Source: Neofusicoccum parvum (Eukaryota; Ascomycota; Dothideomycetes; Botryosphaeriales; Botryosphaeriaceae). From it: a DNA stretch of 64,000 nucleotides. The notes under the pieces are model-generated. The model saw only the letters and a list, made by a program, of their open reading frames with translations, did not search any database and was not told where the DNA came from. Made by a program: the position numbers and the translations under genes. The stretch spans positions 1,550,001 to 1,614,000 of the forward strand of contig CP087215.1 of assembly GCA_020912385.1 (NCBI GenBank), in the 5' to 3' direction. Of this stretch, positions 22,596-34,043 are shown piece by piece (the first letter of the stretch is position 1; each line of letters starts with the position of its first letter).

Positions 22596-23251
22596 GGCGG
22601 CGCGCACGGCGTGGGAGGGAGGGCAGGCAGGCTTGGGTCTTCAGGCTCGGCGGATGGGCGACGTTCCCTGCTGCTGCGCGGCGACTCTGAGCGCTGCGCT
22701 TGGCTGGGAGGAGGAGCGGAGACGGTGGTCGGCGCATGCTGGCGGTTGGGCAGCCTCTATATAAAGCTCCAGCCTGCGTATTCTGCGCCGTGTATCTTAC
22801 AGTCCAGCTGCATGCCCAATCGAGAAGCGGCGCGCGCAGAGTCATCAGCGGCGCTGCGCCCAGAGCCCCAAGATCGGTTGTTTCTTACCGGGTAAGCTGA
22901 TCACCTCACCGCGCTGAGACGCGTCGCGGCCTGGGGGCGACGGGCTTGCGCCGCCATTGGCCCGCCTCAGCGCCTACGAACATCACCGCCGTCGCTTAGC
23001 GCTCACCATCGCTCCAGTGGGCCGCTGGCGGCTATCGCACCGGCGCGCCCGGCGCAGTGTTTGGGTCATATGCATGCTCATTTTATGTCTCCTACAGTAC
23101 AACCCCCCCTGCCGCGTGTTCGAAATCCGTAGACCGCCATGCTTTTTAACCGCCACACACACGTAGCCCAGAACCCATGAAGTCGTCGCCATGGAGCCAG
23201 AAGGCATGCAGCCGCAAGCCGAGAACCCCCCCAAAACACAACGCCGCAGCC
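22596..23251. other. Intergenic
   Basis: About 650 bp holding the promoter of the AIM24-domain gene and the 3' region of the eIF2-beta gene. No gene supported. Confidence 0.5.
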
Positions 23252-24339
23252 CTAGCCCTGCTGCTGCCTCCTTCTCTTGCCGACCTGGGCAGAGAATCCC
23301 GTCTTGATGGCCGTGACACTGCGCCTGGATCCGCACGAGTTGCAGGTGACGAAGTACAGACGGTTCTCGCCCTTGTTGAGCTCCGTGTCGGGCGATCTGC
23401 ACGTCTTGCACGTCACGTATTCGACTGCCCGCAAAGTCAGCCTCGCCTCTCCGCGCACCCTCGCTCCGGGGGGCCCTACCGATGTACCGCCTGAGCACGT
23501 TCTCGATCTGCTTCTGCTGGAAACGGCCCTTGATGACCAGTCGCCGGCTGCCGTCGACACTGCCGCTGGTGCCCAGTTCGGCGAACAGGAACTGCGTGAC
23601 GTGCTCGTCGGTACGCTTCATGCGCTTGCAGATCTCGGCAATGTTGGCGAAAATGGTCTTCTTGTTGCCTTCGCGCAGACACTGCGGCGGCGGGATCTTG
23701 TAGCTCTTGGAGCCGGATGAGGCTAGGTCGGGATGGTGCGAGTGCAGCATGGTGAAGAAGCGGCTGAGCAGCAGGTTGTAGTTGATGGGCGTGGTGTTGT
23801 CGTGGGCGAAGATGCCGGTGCCCTTCTCCATGTCGCCCTCCTGCACCTCCTCCTCCTTGGACTCCTCCTCCTTGTCCTGGCCGGCGCCGGCCTCGGCCAG
23901 CTTGGCCTCGAAGTCGTCGGTCTCGACAACCTTCTTCTTCTTCTTCTTTTTCTTGAGGGCCGACGGGTCGAACTCGCCGTCGGCGGCGGGGGCCTCGTCG
24001 TCAGCACCCTCCTTGGGCTTGGTCGACTTCTTCTTCTTCTTCTTGGCCAGGCCGGCGAACATGTCCGTCACCTCGTCGACAGCCTTGTCCTGGTCGTTGG
24101 CATGGCTCTCGGCCGTGTCCTTCTCGCCAGCGCCATTGATTTCCTTGACGTTGCCGTCGCTGTCGACAATCTGAGCGCCATCAGCAAAGGCCACGGACTT
24201 GCGCGGCTTGCGCTCCTCGGCGGGGGGTTGAACCTGCGCGCCACACAGACCGTTAGAGACGCGAACGTCATCGGGCAGAGGGGCACGCAGGCTCGGAGCA
24301 GGTGGGAGGGCAGGAGGCACGTACTTCGGTGTCGGCCAT
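23252..24339 (-). CDS. SUI3: Translation initiation factor eIF2 subunit beta
   Basis: Predicted 313 residues. Exons 24339-24325 (15 nt, MADTE), 24233-23480 and 23424-23252. The protein has two lysine blocks (six and eight lysines) that contact eIF5 and eIF2B, an acidic linker, the conserved central domain ([32 protein letters not shown]), and the C-terminal C2-C2 zinc ribbon (CKTC...CNSCGS). The junction [12 protein letters not shown] restores the zinc ribbon. It joins eIF2-alpha and gamma in the ternary complex with initiator Met-tRNA and GTP. Fungal orthologues usually carry three lysine blocks; only two long ones are seen here. Reading through intron 2 would destroy the zinc ribbon. It shares a promoter region with MIM2. 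Confidence 0.95.
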
Positions 24340-24729
24340 GGTTGCGTGAGGGGGCAGACGCTGCTGGGGGATGGGTTGGGCCTGCTTGGAGGAGAGGGTT
24401 AGATGTGGCGGGGAGGGAGTGAGGTGTCGGAGCTAGCAATGCTTTTGTCGTGCCTGTCGCCCACCACCCGCGCTCTGACAATGACTGTTCGCACAAAATC
24501 CGAAGTGAGCGCCAAGCCCCGGTTTACCCGCAGATCGCCCGCGCCCGCGCCTGCGCCGTCGCCGCTACGTCAACCACCTCCCCCAGCGCCCGCCCCCAGC
24601 GCCCGCCCCCAGCTCGCGCTGCTCCCGCCCGCTGCTTCTGTCGCCCATTGACCGCCGCCCGTGCTCTTTCCTGCACCGTCTTGATGGGCCGACGACTGCC
24701 CCAAGGCTAGCCCCCGCATTCCGCCCGCC
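24340..24729. promoter_or_regulatory. Bidirectional promoter, eIF2-beta / MIM2
   Basis: The 390 bp between two divergent start codons. It contains C-rich repeats such as CCCGCGCCCGCGCCTG and CGCCCCCAGCGCCCG-like words. No specific factor site can be named. Confidence 0.5.
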
Positions 24730-25111
24730 ATGTCCATCACCGACTCCACCTCCTTCGTCGTCCCGCCCTCGAGCTCCTCTGACGACGACGTCGACTCGCT
24801 GCCCTCCGAGGCCACCACCGAGAGCCTCGACTACGACGAGAACGATGCCGAGCGCGAATGGCGCGAAAGCCTGCAGCAGCTCGAGCTGCTACTGACCATG
24901 GTCGTCGTCCCCTACCTGGGCAAGTACTTTGGCCGCAAGTGTGCATACTGGGGTACGTGGAACACGGAGCTGGACATCTGTGCGTTGCCGCTGACCGCGC
25001 CCTGCAGGCTGGGCTAAATACATGGAGTGGAAGTACCCCGTCGAGGTCCAGATCACAAGCCAACCCGCGTTCAAGGCCGCCGGAGCCGTCGAGGCTGCTG
25101 CTTCACTGTAG
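24730..25111 (+). CDS. MIM2: Mitochondrial outer-membrane import protein MIM2
   Basis: Predicted 108 residues. Exons 24730-24952 and 25008-25111, joined as CAYWGWAKYMEWKYPVEV. The N-terminal half is acidic and serine-rich and faces the cytosol. The conserved core EWRESLQQLELLLTMVVVP contains the single membrane helix, followed by GKYFGRKCAYWG. Mim2 works with Mim1 in the MIM complex, which inserts helical outer-membrane proteins and helps TOM assembly. The identification rests on the core motif and size. Confidence 0.85.
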
Positions 25112-25776
25112 TGTCTTCGCCTTGATATCTCAGATGACTCCGTGTCAAACACGCGGCTAGAGCAGCCACTGCCGTCCACTATCCCGCGGCCCAGCATCCC
25201 GTATAGGACCGCCGAAGCCGGTCGCTGAGGGACGTGCTCGGAGGGCATACCCTTGGGATTCGGGAGATGGAGCGATTGATAGACCCAATACCGGTGTGGG
25301 GAGCATGTTGATAGAGTATAAGCTCATCTCGAGCCCCGGGTCGCAAGAAGGCGGTCTGGATCTGAGTATAGCAATGGATCACGACGGCATGACAAATCTC
25401 ACCATTTTCTGTTTGTATGCTTGGCTGCTGCGGTAACCACTGGTTTTCGGAAGCGTCTATCCAGCTAGGTTTGCCAACATTTGCACGTAGGCGCCCCTTG
25501 TAGGTGCAACTAAAACAGACACTCAGAGTCAGCATTCTACGTGTATCACGACGGGCACGTGGAGCAGTGAGAAGCAAGTTGTGAATTCATTCCAGGTATC
25601 ACACCAGAGACCGCCGTCAACCCCTGAGGGTCATCACTGTACAAGCCCTTTTCCTACCCGGGGCACAAACACCAAACGCCATGCCAGCAAGACAAAAAAG
25701 AATACCGCATGACCAAAGCATGAAACATTAGAAGACCCAGAAGAACGCCTGATGCTGAACGCTCGACAAGAAAGCA
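25112..25776. other. Intergenic between convergent gene ends
   Basis: About 660 bp between the 3' ends of MIM2 and the half-zinc-cluster gene. No gene supported. Confidence 0.5.
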
Positions 25777-28194
25777 CTAAACGAGCACGCGGCTGTGGCT
25801 CAACCCATGCAGTAGCGCAGTACACACCACCTTCCCTCCGCCGGCCGCCGGCTTCGCCCACTCCTGTCTCCAAGCGGCGACCCGGGCGAGCGTCTTGGGT
25901 TTGTGCTCGATCAGCGAGGAAGACGAGACGCCACCGAACGAGACGTCATTTGAACGACGTCGTCCATCGCTTGATACGTCCGTGTCACGGCGCGCTGTAG
26001 ATGCGACAAGTATCGCAAGTAGCGACGAGACGGCTGCAACCACCAACGTCGAGACGAAGGAGGCGAGGGAGAAGACGAGGGCCTGGTGGTCGAGCAGCTC
26101 TGACCATAGGACAGAGCGGCGCTGTAGGTTGACGCTTGCGCCATCGGCATCACGGGGAGATGAGGGGCGGGTGTGGACAGTGGTGAGCGCGGCGTCACTG
26201 CCCGCTTCAACGGGTAGTAACGTGTGGACACGCGCTTGGTCGGAGTTGCCAGTGTTGGTGGTTCGTTCAGGATTCTTGCCCTTGCATTGCCGGCTGTCGG
26301 CAAGAGCGAGTTCTGCGCCCCGAGAATTTGGAGCAGTTGCCAAAGCAACACGGCCCTCACGGAGATGATCTCCGCGCCTCCTGGTAGTTGAATCACCGTT
26401 GCGGGCGGAGGCGGGGTCATTGACCGATGTGGGGTTCCGAGAGGATAGTGGTGCTTCTCCAGTGTGTGCCTGAATCTCCCATGACGGAGAACGGATGGAC
26501 TGAAGAGCAGCTCCGTCGGGGAAGGGTAAGACCGGCTGTTGAGGAGCGTGAGCTGACACATCAAGTCTGCCAGTGACGCGGGTTGCACGCCGAGCGGTGG
26601 AGTGGCCATGTTCGCCGAAACGAGAGCCGGCGCTGGGATCAGTCCCTAGTACCAGGCCATCGCGACGAGCATCGTTGTCTCGTCTTCCGTCGTTGAACCA
26701 ATCTGGAGACGCGTGAAGTATATCGTCTACATCTCCCGGAAGAGCCGTTGCCGTGTGAGCATTGAGGGTGTGGGTAGCAATTGTGGCGTTCGTGACCGGT
26801 TGCCATGACTCCCGGCGAGTCCTGCCGGGTGAGTGGACTAGTGATGTGTTGCCCTCCGAAAGACGGAGTGCGGTTGACGCGTTGCTAGCATCTAGGCCAG
26901 CAGCAGGGCTCTCGGAAGAGCGTGAGGTAGCGTGGCTGCTCCGTGAAACCGGCATCATGTTCATCGACGTCGGGCTCACTGCTGGGGTTAGGCCATCGGT
27001 TAGGCCGTTGATTAAGCCGTCGGTTAGGCCATCTGGTTGATGTGAAGGCTGTGAAACTGGTGACAGGCCGGCGGCTAGACCGGAATGCTTGCCATCAGTA
27101 GCTCCAGAGCGGAATGACGCCTGTTGGGCGCGGCCACTTGATGTATCCGCTGCAGCATCTAGTAGATCAAAGCTCCAACTCTGCGAGGCATCGAATGCCT
27201 GAGCCGGAGAGAATAGGGCATTTGATCCTGATCTAGACATGCCGGATGATTGATAAGTGGACGCCGGAGACCGGGAGCCAGTCGATTGTGCGCAGAGTTG
27301 CTGCTGGGTGAATGGATCGCATGAGAACGACTGCTGTGGAACAGACTGGAAGAGAGGGTCCGTGGCGAAGTCTATCGACGCGAAATCGTCGTTCGGGAGG
27401 AGCAAGAAGTCGTCGAAGGAGCCGTCAGTGCCGGTGGCGGGGGAGAAGTCTAGAAAGTCCATGGGGCTGTCGGTGGAGGAGGTGAAGGCGGAGTCGGCGA
27501 GAAATGAGCTAGTATCGAACTCGCTGCTCGGAAAGGATTGAGGAGGATGCGGATGTGAAGCTGCTGCAGATGTGCGCTTTTTCACCTTGGCATCTGTGGT
27601 GTGCGGAGAGGCGGCAGACGAGGCTTCAGAAGGGTCGTGGATACACTTCCTCTTCCGTGACCGGCACTCTTTGCAAGCCTTCATCTGCCGTCTCCGCCTG
27701 TACTCCTCTTTCTCCTTGGTGGTCATCGATCTCCGGGTGTGGATCTTGGGCTTTCCGTGGCCGGCCGCGGTCCAGACCGAGGTCATGTCCTTGAGAGACA
27801 TGGTTTCGGGGCTGGACCCTCCGCTGCGGGTGGAGGAGCTGGACGACGAATTTGAGGCTGACAGCTTTCGGAGATTTACACTCGAAGCGGCCGAGAACGA
27901 GGGAGAGGGACGGGCCGAGTAGGTAGAGACGTCAGTTGGCGGAGCGGGAGTGCCGGTCTGCTGGACGAAAGCGGTAATCTCTTGCTCGATGGCCTGGCGC
28001 TCCTCCATGAGGAAATCCAGGACGGCCTGCTTTTTTCTCTCGGTGTGTGTCTTGAGCGAGGGGTAGCTCTCTCTCAAAGCGTCAAACAGCTCGTCCGACT
28101 CGAGCGGCGGCTCGAAGACGAGTTTCGCGAAAGCGTCGTAGGGAGCCTCGCCGGCGGCAGCCGGAGCACGTGAGATGCGGTAGGCCCGGGACAT
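25777..28194 (-). CDS. Half-zinc-cluster protein with C-terminal membrane segment, function unknown
   Basis: Single-exon protein of 805 residues starting at MSRAYRISRA; an in-frame ATG 22 codons upstream (28260) is possible. A conserved-looking N-terminal helical block (about 18-80, including RKKQAVLDFLMEERQ) is followed by a serine-rich linker. Then a basic region holds KACKECRSRKRKC with cysteines at 174, 177 and 184. This is the first half of a Zn2Cys6 cluster; the second CxxC half is absent. The middle 400 residues are low-complexity and acidic (possible activation region), including a GLTDGLINGLTDGL repeat near 420. One strongly hydrophobic stretch of about 29 residues (around 705-733) is followed by a 72-residue tail. 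A membrane-tethered DNA-binding protein is an inference. Confidence 0.75.
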   Translation of the reverse strand: MSRAYRISRAPAAAGEAPYDAFAKLVFEPPLESDELFDALRESYPSLKTHTERKKQAVLDFLMEERQAIEQEITAFVQQTGTPAPPTDVSTYSARPSPSFSAASSVNLRKLSASNSSSSSSTRSGGSSPETMSLKDMTSVWTAAGHGKPKIHTRRSMTTKEKEEYRRRRQMKACKECRSRKRKCIHDPSEASSAASPHTTDAKVKKRTSAAASHPHPPQSFPSSEFDTSSFLADSAFTSSTDSPMDFLDFSPATGTDGSFDDFLLLPNDDFASIDFATDPLFQSVPQQSFSCDPFTQQQLCAQSTGSRSPASTYQSSGMSRSGSNALFSPAQAFDASQSWSFDLLDAAADTSSGRAQQASFRSGATDGKHSGLAAGLSPVSQPSHQPDGLTDGLINGLTDGLTPAVSPTSMNMMPVSRSSHATSRSSESPAAGLDASNASTALRLSEGNTSLVHSPGRTRRESWQPVTNATIATHTLNAHTATALPGDVDDILHASPDWFNDGRRDNDARRDGLVLGTDPSAGSRFGEHGHSTARRATRVTGRLDVSAHAPQQPVLPFPDGAALQSIRSPSWEIQAHTGEAPLSSRNPTSVNDPASARNGDSTTRRRGDHLREGRVALATAPNSRGAELALADSRQCKGKNPERTTNTGNSDQARVHTLLPVEAGSDAALTTVHTRPSSPRDADGASVNLQRRSVLWSELLDHQALVFSLASFVSTLVVAAVSSLLAILVASTARRDTDVSSDGRRRSNDVSFGGVSSSSLIEHKPKTLARVAAWRQEWAKPAAGGGKVVCTALLHGLSHSRVLV

Positions 28195-29586
28195 GATGAC
28201 AGGAGGGAAACTGAGGACGGGGTGGGAACAGGAATGCGTGTTTATTACTGGTGACTCCACGCCAGCGGAGTCGGTAGAGTGCCGAATGTAGAAAGTTGGA
28301 TCAAGGGTGATGCGAAAGCGGCTGATGATGGGTGGTCAGTCCGCAGTTTGGGGATTAGGCTGGTGCAAGAGGGGGGGGACCACGTCGCGAGGGGCGCAAC
28401 GATGGGCGTCAAGCGTCTCGCGAGAGGGAGGAAGGGAGAATGGAAGAGGTCTGCTTTGCCTGAGGATACCGCAGGATGATATGGAGTTGCTGGCTGCCGG
28501 TCTTCAAAGTCAGCCTCGTCTGCCTGGCCGTTGCTTAGCGGTGTCCCCGGCGTTGACCAGTTTGGGACACCGCAGCCTGGGAAAGTGCTGGCCGTGGCAG
28601 TGTGCGACTCCGTGCGCAGATGGGTGGACCCGCACGGAGGAACGCCATGACAAAAGCTCGACACGGCTGGTCCAGGCCTAGCGTGCTGCCCGCCGCTGCC
28701 GCGCGCGCGTGTAAACTGATGAATCAGAACGCCGAACCTGGTATTGTGTCTACATGGAACGTCCGACACAGCCCTCTTCGGCAACATGAGCGGCCACAAC
28801 CTCTGGAGCTCCGCATGCGACCGGCGTCCGGCGTCAGCGCTAGTGGAGACTGGCGGCGTGAGTCAACGGCTGGCCCCAATCACGGCGGACGCACACAGCC
28901 ATGCAAGCAGGGGCCCTCGCTGCCAGAGCTAAACCGCGGGTCACGCAAGAACACCGCGCCGACGGTGTCGTAAAAGCGGAAGCGCCTCTGGGGTCGCTTC
29001 CCTGCTGGTGGTTTGAGGCTGGGGAAGTTGGTTCTGAGCAGCGGTGGAGGCTAGGGCTCACTCGCCGCTGTTTGGCCTAAAGCCGCGATCGCCCCCATGG
29101 GTTGCATTCGAGGCATCCTGGCGGGTCGCATGCATCTGCGCCCTGCCCTTGAGCCCGCATGAAGCAGTGCTTCGGCGGCTTTATAGTTTTCTGGGTCGGC
29201 GCCTGATGACTGGGACCCTTGATACAACAGCCTCTCCACAGACGCTGAAGATCTACGTCTCACCGCAAGCCAACTTTCCGTTCGCTCCGGACCTGCCGCC
29301 GTCGAAATCAACTCGCGTCACGACTTACCTTCCGTCAACACGCACACACATGCACTTTCTCAGTGGAACCTTCCTTGAAAATGAAAACCTCGCATTCCAA
29401 AACCTCATTCATGTGATTTACTTTTGTCCCCCATAAGAAACCTGGAATACAGAATCCCGCCAAAAAGCCGCGCCCAGTGTAGTAAAAAGGCTCTCGGATC
29501 AGCATTTGTCGTACATGTCAGCCTCAATTGGCTCCGTCCCCTCCGCGACTCGTCTCTCTTTATCCTCATTGGTTGCAGTGAACCGC
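28195..29586. other. Intergenic, about 1.4 kb
   Basis: Promoter of the half-zinc-cluster gene and the 3' region of ILV5. Short open frames only; nothing supportable as a gene. A run of seven to eight G is near 28372-28379. Confidence 0.55.
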
Positions 29587-31022
29587 TTACTGGTTCTCGG
29601 GGCGGAGGCCACTGCAAAAGCTCGTTAGTTTCGAATTCGAATGCAGCCAGCCCTGTGGGTTACTTACCGGACAGCCTTGCCAGCCCTCCAGATCTCGAGG
29701 TTGCGGATCTCCTCCATCTCCTTTTCGTACAGATCGCGGTAGTCAGGACGGCTGTTGTACTCGAGCGACCTCTTGGTCTCGCTGCCGTCGGCAACGGAGT
29801 CGTACAGGTCGTTGAAGACGGGCTTAAGTGCCTCCTGGAACCTCTTGCTCCAGTCGATGGCACCACGGCGGGCAGTGGTGGAGCAGGCAGCGTACATGTA
29901 GTCCATGCCGTTGGCGCCAATGAGCGGGTACAAGCTCTGGGTAGCCTCCTCAACAGTCTCGTTGAAGGCCTCGCTGGGGCTGTGGCCGCGCTCGCGGAGA
30001 ACCTCGTACTGGGCGAGGAACATACCGTGGATACCGCCCATCAGGCAGCCGCGCTCACCGTACAGGTCAGAGTAGACCTCCTTCTCGAAGGTGGTCTTGT
30101 AGAGGTAGCCAGAGCCGACGGCGACACCGAGGGCAATGGCCCTCTCCTCGGCCTTGCCGGTCACGTCCTGGTAGACAGCGACGGAGGAGTTGATGCCACG
30201 GCCCTCCTTGAAGAGGGAGCGGACAGTGCGGCCGGAGCCCTTGGGGGCAACGAGGATGACATCAATGTCCGTGGGAACATCGACCTTGGTCAAGTCCTTG
30301 AAGACGGGGGAGAAGCCGTGCGAGAAGTAGAGAGTCTAGGTTGTCTGTCAGCCTGCGCCGCTCATGACATGGGCCCACGGAGGGCGCTTACCTTGCCCTT
30401 GGTGAGCTGGGGCTTGATGTGGGGCCAGGTCTCGGACTGGGCGGCATCGGAGAGGAGGTTCATGATGATGGTGCCGCGGGAGATGGCCTCATCGACGTCG
30501 AAGAGGTTCTTGCCGGGGACCCAGCCATCCTGCTCGGCCTCCTTCCACGAAGTACCGTTCTTACGCACGCCGATGATGACGTTCAGGCCGTTGTCACGGA
30601 GGTTAAGACCCTGGCCGTGGCCCTGGGAGCCGTAGCCAATGAGCGCGAGGGTGTCGTTCTTGAAGTAGTCCTGCGAAAGCGTGTTAGCCGCCGAGCGATG
30701 CTCAGGAATGCTGTTGTGACTCACGTGGAGCTTCTCCCTGGGCCAGTCAGCACGCTCTGAAAGCTACATGTTAGCAAGAGACAAGCGGCAGAAGTCGGGA
30801 TTGGCGCAACGCACCGAAGACGACCTCCTTGGTGCCGGCGAAGTCAATGGTCTTCATGCCGCGGGTCTGCTGCTGGGGCATGGCAGCAGCGCGGGGAGCA
30901 GCTGCAACGACGCCCTTGGACGCGGCATTGAGGGCAGAGACGAAGGTGCGGCGCTGGACGGCGGGGGCAGCCAATTGCCTGGCGGAGGCGCGGAGAGCCC
31001 TGGAAGCAGTGCGGGAGGCCAT
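29587..31022 (-). CDS. ILV5: Ketol-acid reductoisomerase, mitochondrial
   Basis: Predicted 403 residues in five exons: 31022-30815, 30756-30725, 30670-30392, 30335-29668 and 29611-29587. The N-terminus is an Arg/Ala/Ser-rich mitochondrial presequence (about 45 residues). NADPH-binding GYGSQGHGQGLNLRDNG, the KGK(T)LYFSHGF segment, and the class I catalytic region (SDLYGERGCLMGGIHGMF) are intact. It converts acetolactate or acetohydroxybutyrate to the dihydroxy acid in valine, leucine and isoleucine synthesis. The apparent stop after KAVR is inside an intron: a GTAAGT donor there joins to a 25-nt last exon giving GLRPENQ, the usual fungal C-terminus. In yeast the orthologue also helps mtDNA stability. 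Confidence 0.95.
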
Positions 31023-31635
31023 TGTGACAGTAAGCAGCAAAGAGAGTGCTGTGGGATGAGGGGAGAGGATGGGACGAGGTGGTTAGGTGTGATGAGCAAC
31101 AAAAGTCCGGGGACTGTGAATTCTTCCGCGTAGTGCGCCCGAGCTACAGCGATCTCGGAGCCCAGGGTTGGCGTCACGTGCGGCCAATACCAGCGCGCGC
31201 ATTTGCCAGCAGTGAGTCAGTGTCCTCCAGGTAGTGCCGAGCTGCTTTAATTCCGGTGGCATTTTTTCGCGGACGCAGGCGCCGAGTATCCACTGCGTGC
31301 GTCGCCATTTAGCTGCGGCATCCTCGCGCCTGGGCAGACCTGCCAATTTGGGGAACTAGCTACACAGTGCGCCTCGCCCAGCCGTACGAAACATGACCAC
31401 AAGCTGTTGGGCCCGACAGATCCGATTGCTATACCGCACCTCTCGAGAGCGGCGTCCTTGCTGCCGGTGCATCTCTTGTCGGATCTCATTGGTATATGTG
31501 CTCTATTCAACCAGAACCCCACCTGCGGGTGCCCGCAACTTCAAGTCCAGCATTCCCATGCAAGTACGCCAGCTCCGGATACTCCCTGCCCTAAATGCTC
31601 GCTCGCTTGGTATATGTAACGCTTGTACTTTCCGC
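31023..31635. other. Intergenic, ILV5 promoter
   Basis: About 610 bp between the ILV5 start and the UBC12 stop. No gene supported; no clear Gcn4 or Leu3 site was picked out. Confidence 0.5.
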
Positions 31636-32363
31636 TCACTTCACCAGCACGCGGTCGAACGTCTGCCCCCTAACCTGCCCGCCTGTCATCGATGACCGCA
31701 CGTTGCGCTTGAAGCCTTCCCGGTTCGACTTGAGATCTTCGGCGGCCTCCTTGTTCAGCGGGTCCGAGGCATTGGGTTCGAGGAAGAGGAACTCCTTTGC
31801 GTTAGCGCCAGCCTTGTGCTTCCGTGGCCATTTCAGTTACTCACCTGCAGACCAACAATCACGGCGTTCAAGTTGAGCACCGGCTTCCAATCCTCGCGCA
31901 GAATGTTCAGGCAGACGTTGCCTTCCAGGTCGATGTTGGGATGGTAGATCTTCTGGGTGCACTTGACTTTGGGCGGGTCGTGAGGGAAGTTCTGGTTGAT
32001 AGCGAAGTTGAAGTGGAAGCGACCGCCCTTGTACATGCCCTCGTCGGGCTCGATGGTGAGAACGAAGTTGAGGATGTCATCGGGGTTGGGGAACTCGGTC
32101 TTCATCGTCGAGCCTAGCGATAACTCCGACAGATCTGTGACGACGAGAGTCAGAACACGGCGCAAGCAGTTGTGGCGGAGCCCGAGGTCCATACCTTTCT
32201 GTACACGCAGCTGCGCGGCCGTGACCTTCTTCTTCTTCTGGCCCGCAGCAGCATTCTCCTCCTGCTGCTGCTTCTGCTTCTGCGCAGGTTGTTAGCAGCC
32301 CAGTCAAGACGGCTATGCCGCGCATTTGGGTTGCAGGCGCACCATAGACCATATCTTGAGCAT
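31636..32363 (-). CDS. UBC12: NEDD8-conjugating enzyme E2 (UBC12)
   Basis: Predicted 183 residues in four exons: 32363-32343 (21 nt), 32279-32195, 32134-31845 and 31791-31636. The N-terminus (MLKIWSM then a Gln/Lys-rich helix ending AAQLRVQKD) matches the E1-docking extension specific to UBC12. The catalytic cysteine is about residue 110 in [13 protein letters not shown] after HPNIDLEG. The last junction is placed so that GLQFLFLEPN aligns with orthologues; an alternative acceptor three bases earlier would add one Glu. It transfers NEDD8/Rub1 from its E1 to cullins, activating SCF-type ligases. Confidence 0.94.
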
Positions 32364-32801
32364 CGTGGGCGAGGTCGTGCCTTGCTTGGCGCGGCGGCGA
32401 AGATCGGAGGGGAAGTGCGACGAGATCGGAGAGGCGCTGTAACGGAAGAGGTGCGGTGCAAAACGCGGGGGATAGCGGGGTTTCGTGTGAACGCGCCGGG
32501 CGTGTGCTGAAGAAAGAAGTCGAGGACGTAGAAGAGGAGGTGGACGGTGTTGGAGAGTGCGTCACTGCGGGTTGGGCGTTGGAAGAGGCGCCAAGCCCGA
32601 GCGAGACCCTTCTGCTGCCTGGCGGGCAGGCCGCGACCCCTCCATTCCTTCTCCGGCCCTGCGCCGCTGCGCTCCATGGTAGGCACTCACTTCCATTATA
32701 TGCACTAACTCCTCTTCGCAGTGGCCGCTGCACCAGTGACCCGAAGCGATCCCTACGCATCCCATTCCTCTTGATTTCCGTATCCACTGCCAATCCACAG
32801 A
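32364..32801. other. Intergenic, UBC12 promoter
   Basis: About 440 bp of GC-rich sequence upstream of UBC12. No gene supported. Confidence 0.45.
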
Positions 32802-32936
32802 ATATTACGTTGACAGGACAAACGTATGGAAAGTTGAAGCATTCGCCCGGGCTTCATAGTACAGCAATTTATGTACAAACACCATCCGGGCGAATGCTCG
32901 ACCTCACGCGCATGAAGTGCCTTACTGCCGCAATAC
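32802..32936. mobile_element. MITE-like palindromic element, copy 2
   Basis: Inner inverted arms AGTTGAAGCATTCGCCCGG (32832) and CCGGGCGAATGCTCGAC (ending near 32902) are nearly perfect. The outer right end is CCGCAATAC (32928-32936) and the outer left end is a weak match near 32802. Length is about 135 bp. It lies just upstream of the DUF218 gene start at 32977. Confidence 0.7.
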
Positions 32937-32976
32937 GCTAATAGATGTTTATCCAGGAAACATACCGTCCCTAGCA

Positions 32977-34043
32977 ATGGCTCCAGTCAGCGACGCACCG
33001 GCATACGCTGACCTCGTAGTGGTAGCATGCCATGCTCACTTTCTTGGTAATCCAGATTCAAGCGATTGCGATGTATATTCTCCGTATCAGTGGAATCTGC
33101 AGTCGTTTCAGCAACCGTGCAGAAACAAACCCGGCGAGCACGAGACGTTTTTGCACCACATTGAAGCTGGACTAGGCGCGTTGTTGTTTGGCACCATCAA
33201 AGACAGTAGCATCCTTGTCTTCTCCGGAGGCTTCACGGCCAGTCATATTGATTTGAGCGAGGCGCGTAGTTACTTCAACGGAGCCATGGCTCTCGCGAGA
33301 GCCACTACCCGGTTTGGGTCCTGCGCAGAAATGCTCGGTTCGAGGATTTTCCTCGAAGAAAGAGCCACAGACAGCTACCAAAATCTCCTTTTCTCTATCT
33401 TGGAGTTCCGGAGGGTGACTGGTGTTTACCCGCAGACCGTCAGGGTGATCACGCACGCGTTCAAAACCGAAAGATTTGTGGTAAGACAACAATATATCAA
33501 GTTATTACAGGAAGCTGTCGTTTCTGATAGAGTAGCAGTTGTGTCATGCCAAAGCAATCCGTTGGCCCCAAGATCGTATCAGGGTCCATGGCATCGACCC
33601 AGTGATGTCCGGTAGGTCACTCCACACATGACATCCCTCGTAAAACATTACAACCGTGGGGAGCCACAGGGGGTATAGAATAATTCGACCGGATGAGTTT
33701 GTGTAATCCTCGACACTCTCGTATCCGTGCGGAAGCTCCAACCCCTCCACAAATACTTTATAAACCCACACATAAACACGCCCTGAGCTAAATTCCTATC
33801 TGCGCAGCGGATGAGTATGCGGACACTGTAAATGGCGAAAGACAGCGAGGCTTCCTTCCGTGGAAAAACGATTTGTACGGAACGCGTGCGCCGCTGAGCT
33901 CGAAGCGTGTGCAGAGAGGCTGGCAGGAAGCTACGCTCGATGATATAGCGGATGGACTGGACGAGGATATTAAAGGACTTTTGAGATACGACGGCGGAGA
34001 AGATGGCCGGGCCTTGTACAGCGGTACTCTGCCCTGGTGCTGA
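32977..34043 (+). CDS. DUF218 (YdcF-like) domain protein
   Basis: Predicted 270 residues. Exons 32977-33480, 33539-33611 and 33808-34043. The N-terminal domain begins AYADLVVVACHAHFLG and includes FSGGFTASHIDLSEA. Intron 1 joins ERFVLCHAKAIRWPQDR; intron 2 joins GIDPVMSADEYADTVNGE, then GFLPWKNDLYG, and the protein ends YSGTLPWC, matching fungal DUF218 proteins in order and length. Bacterial relatives are membrane-associated YdcF-like proteins with a Rossmann-like fold; the reaction is unknown. Intron 2 is 196 nt, far above the local norm, because it contains a copy of the palindromic element. Reading through the introns would give a false stop at 33615. Confidence 0.85.
33645..33756. mobile_element. 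MITE-like palindromic element inside an intron of the DUF218 gene
   Basis: The outer ends ACATTACAAC (33645-33654) and CACAAATAC (ending 33756) and the inner arms (AATTCGACCGGATG near 33682; ATCCGTGCGGAAGCTCCAAC near 33723) follow the family pattern with mismatches. It lies wholly within intron 2 (33612-33807). Confidence 0.5.
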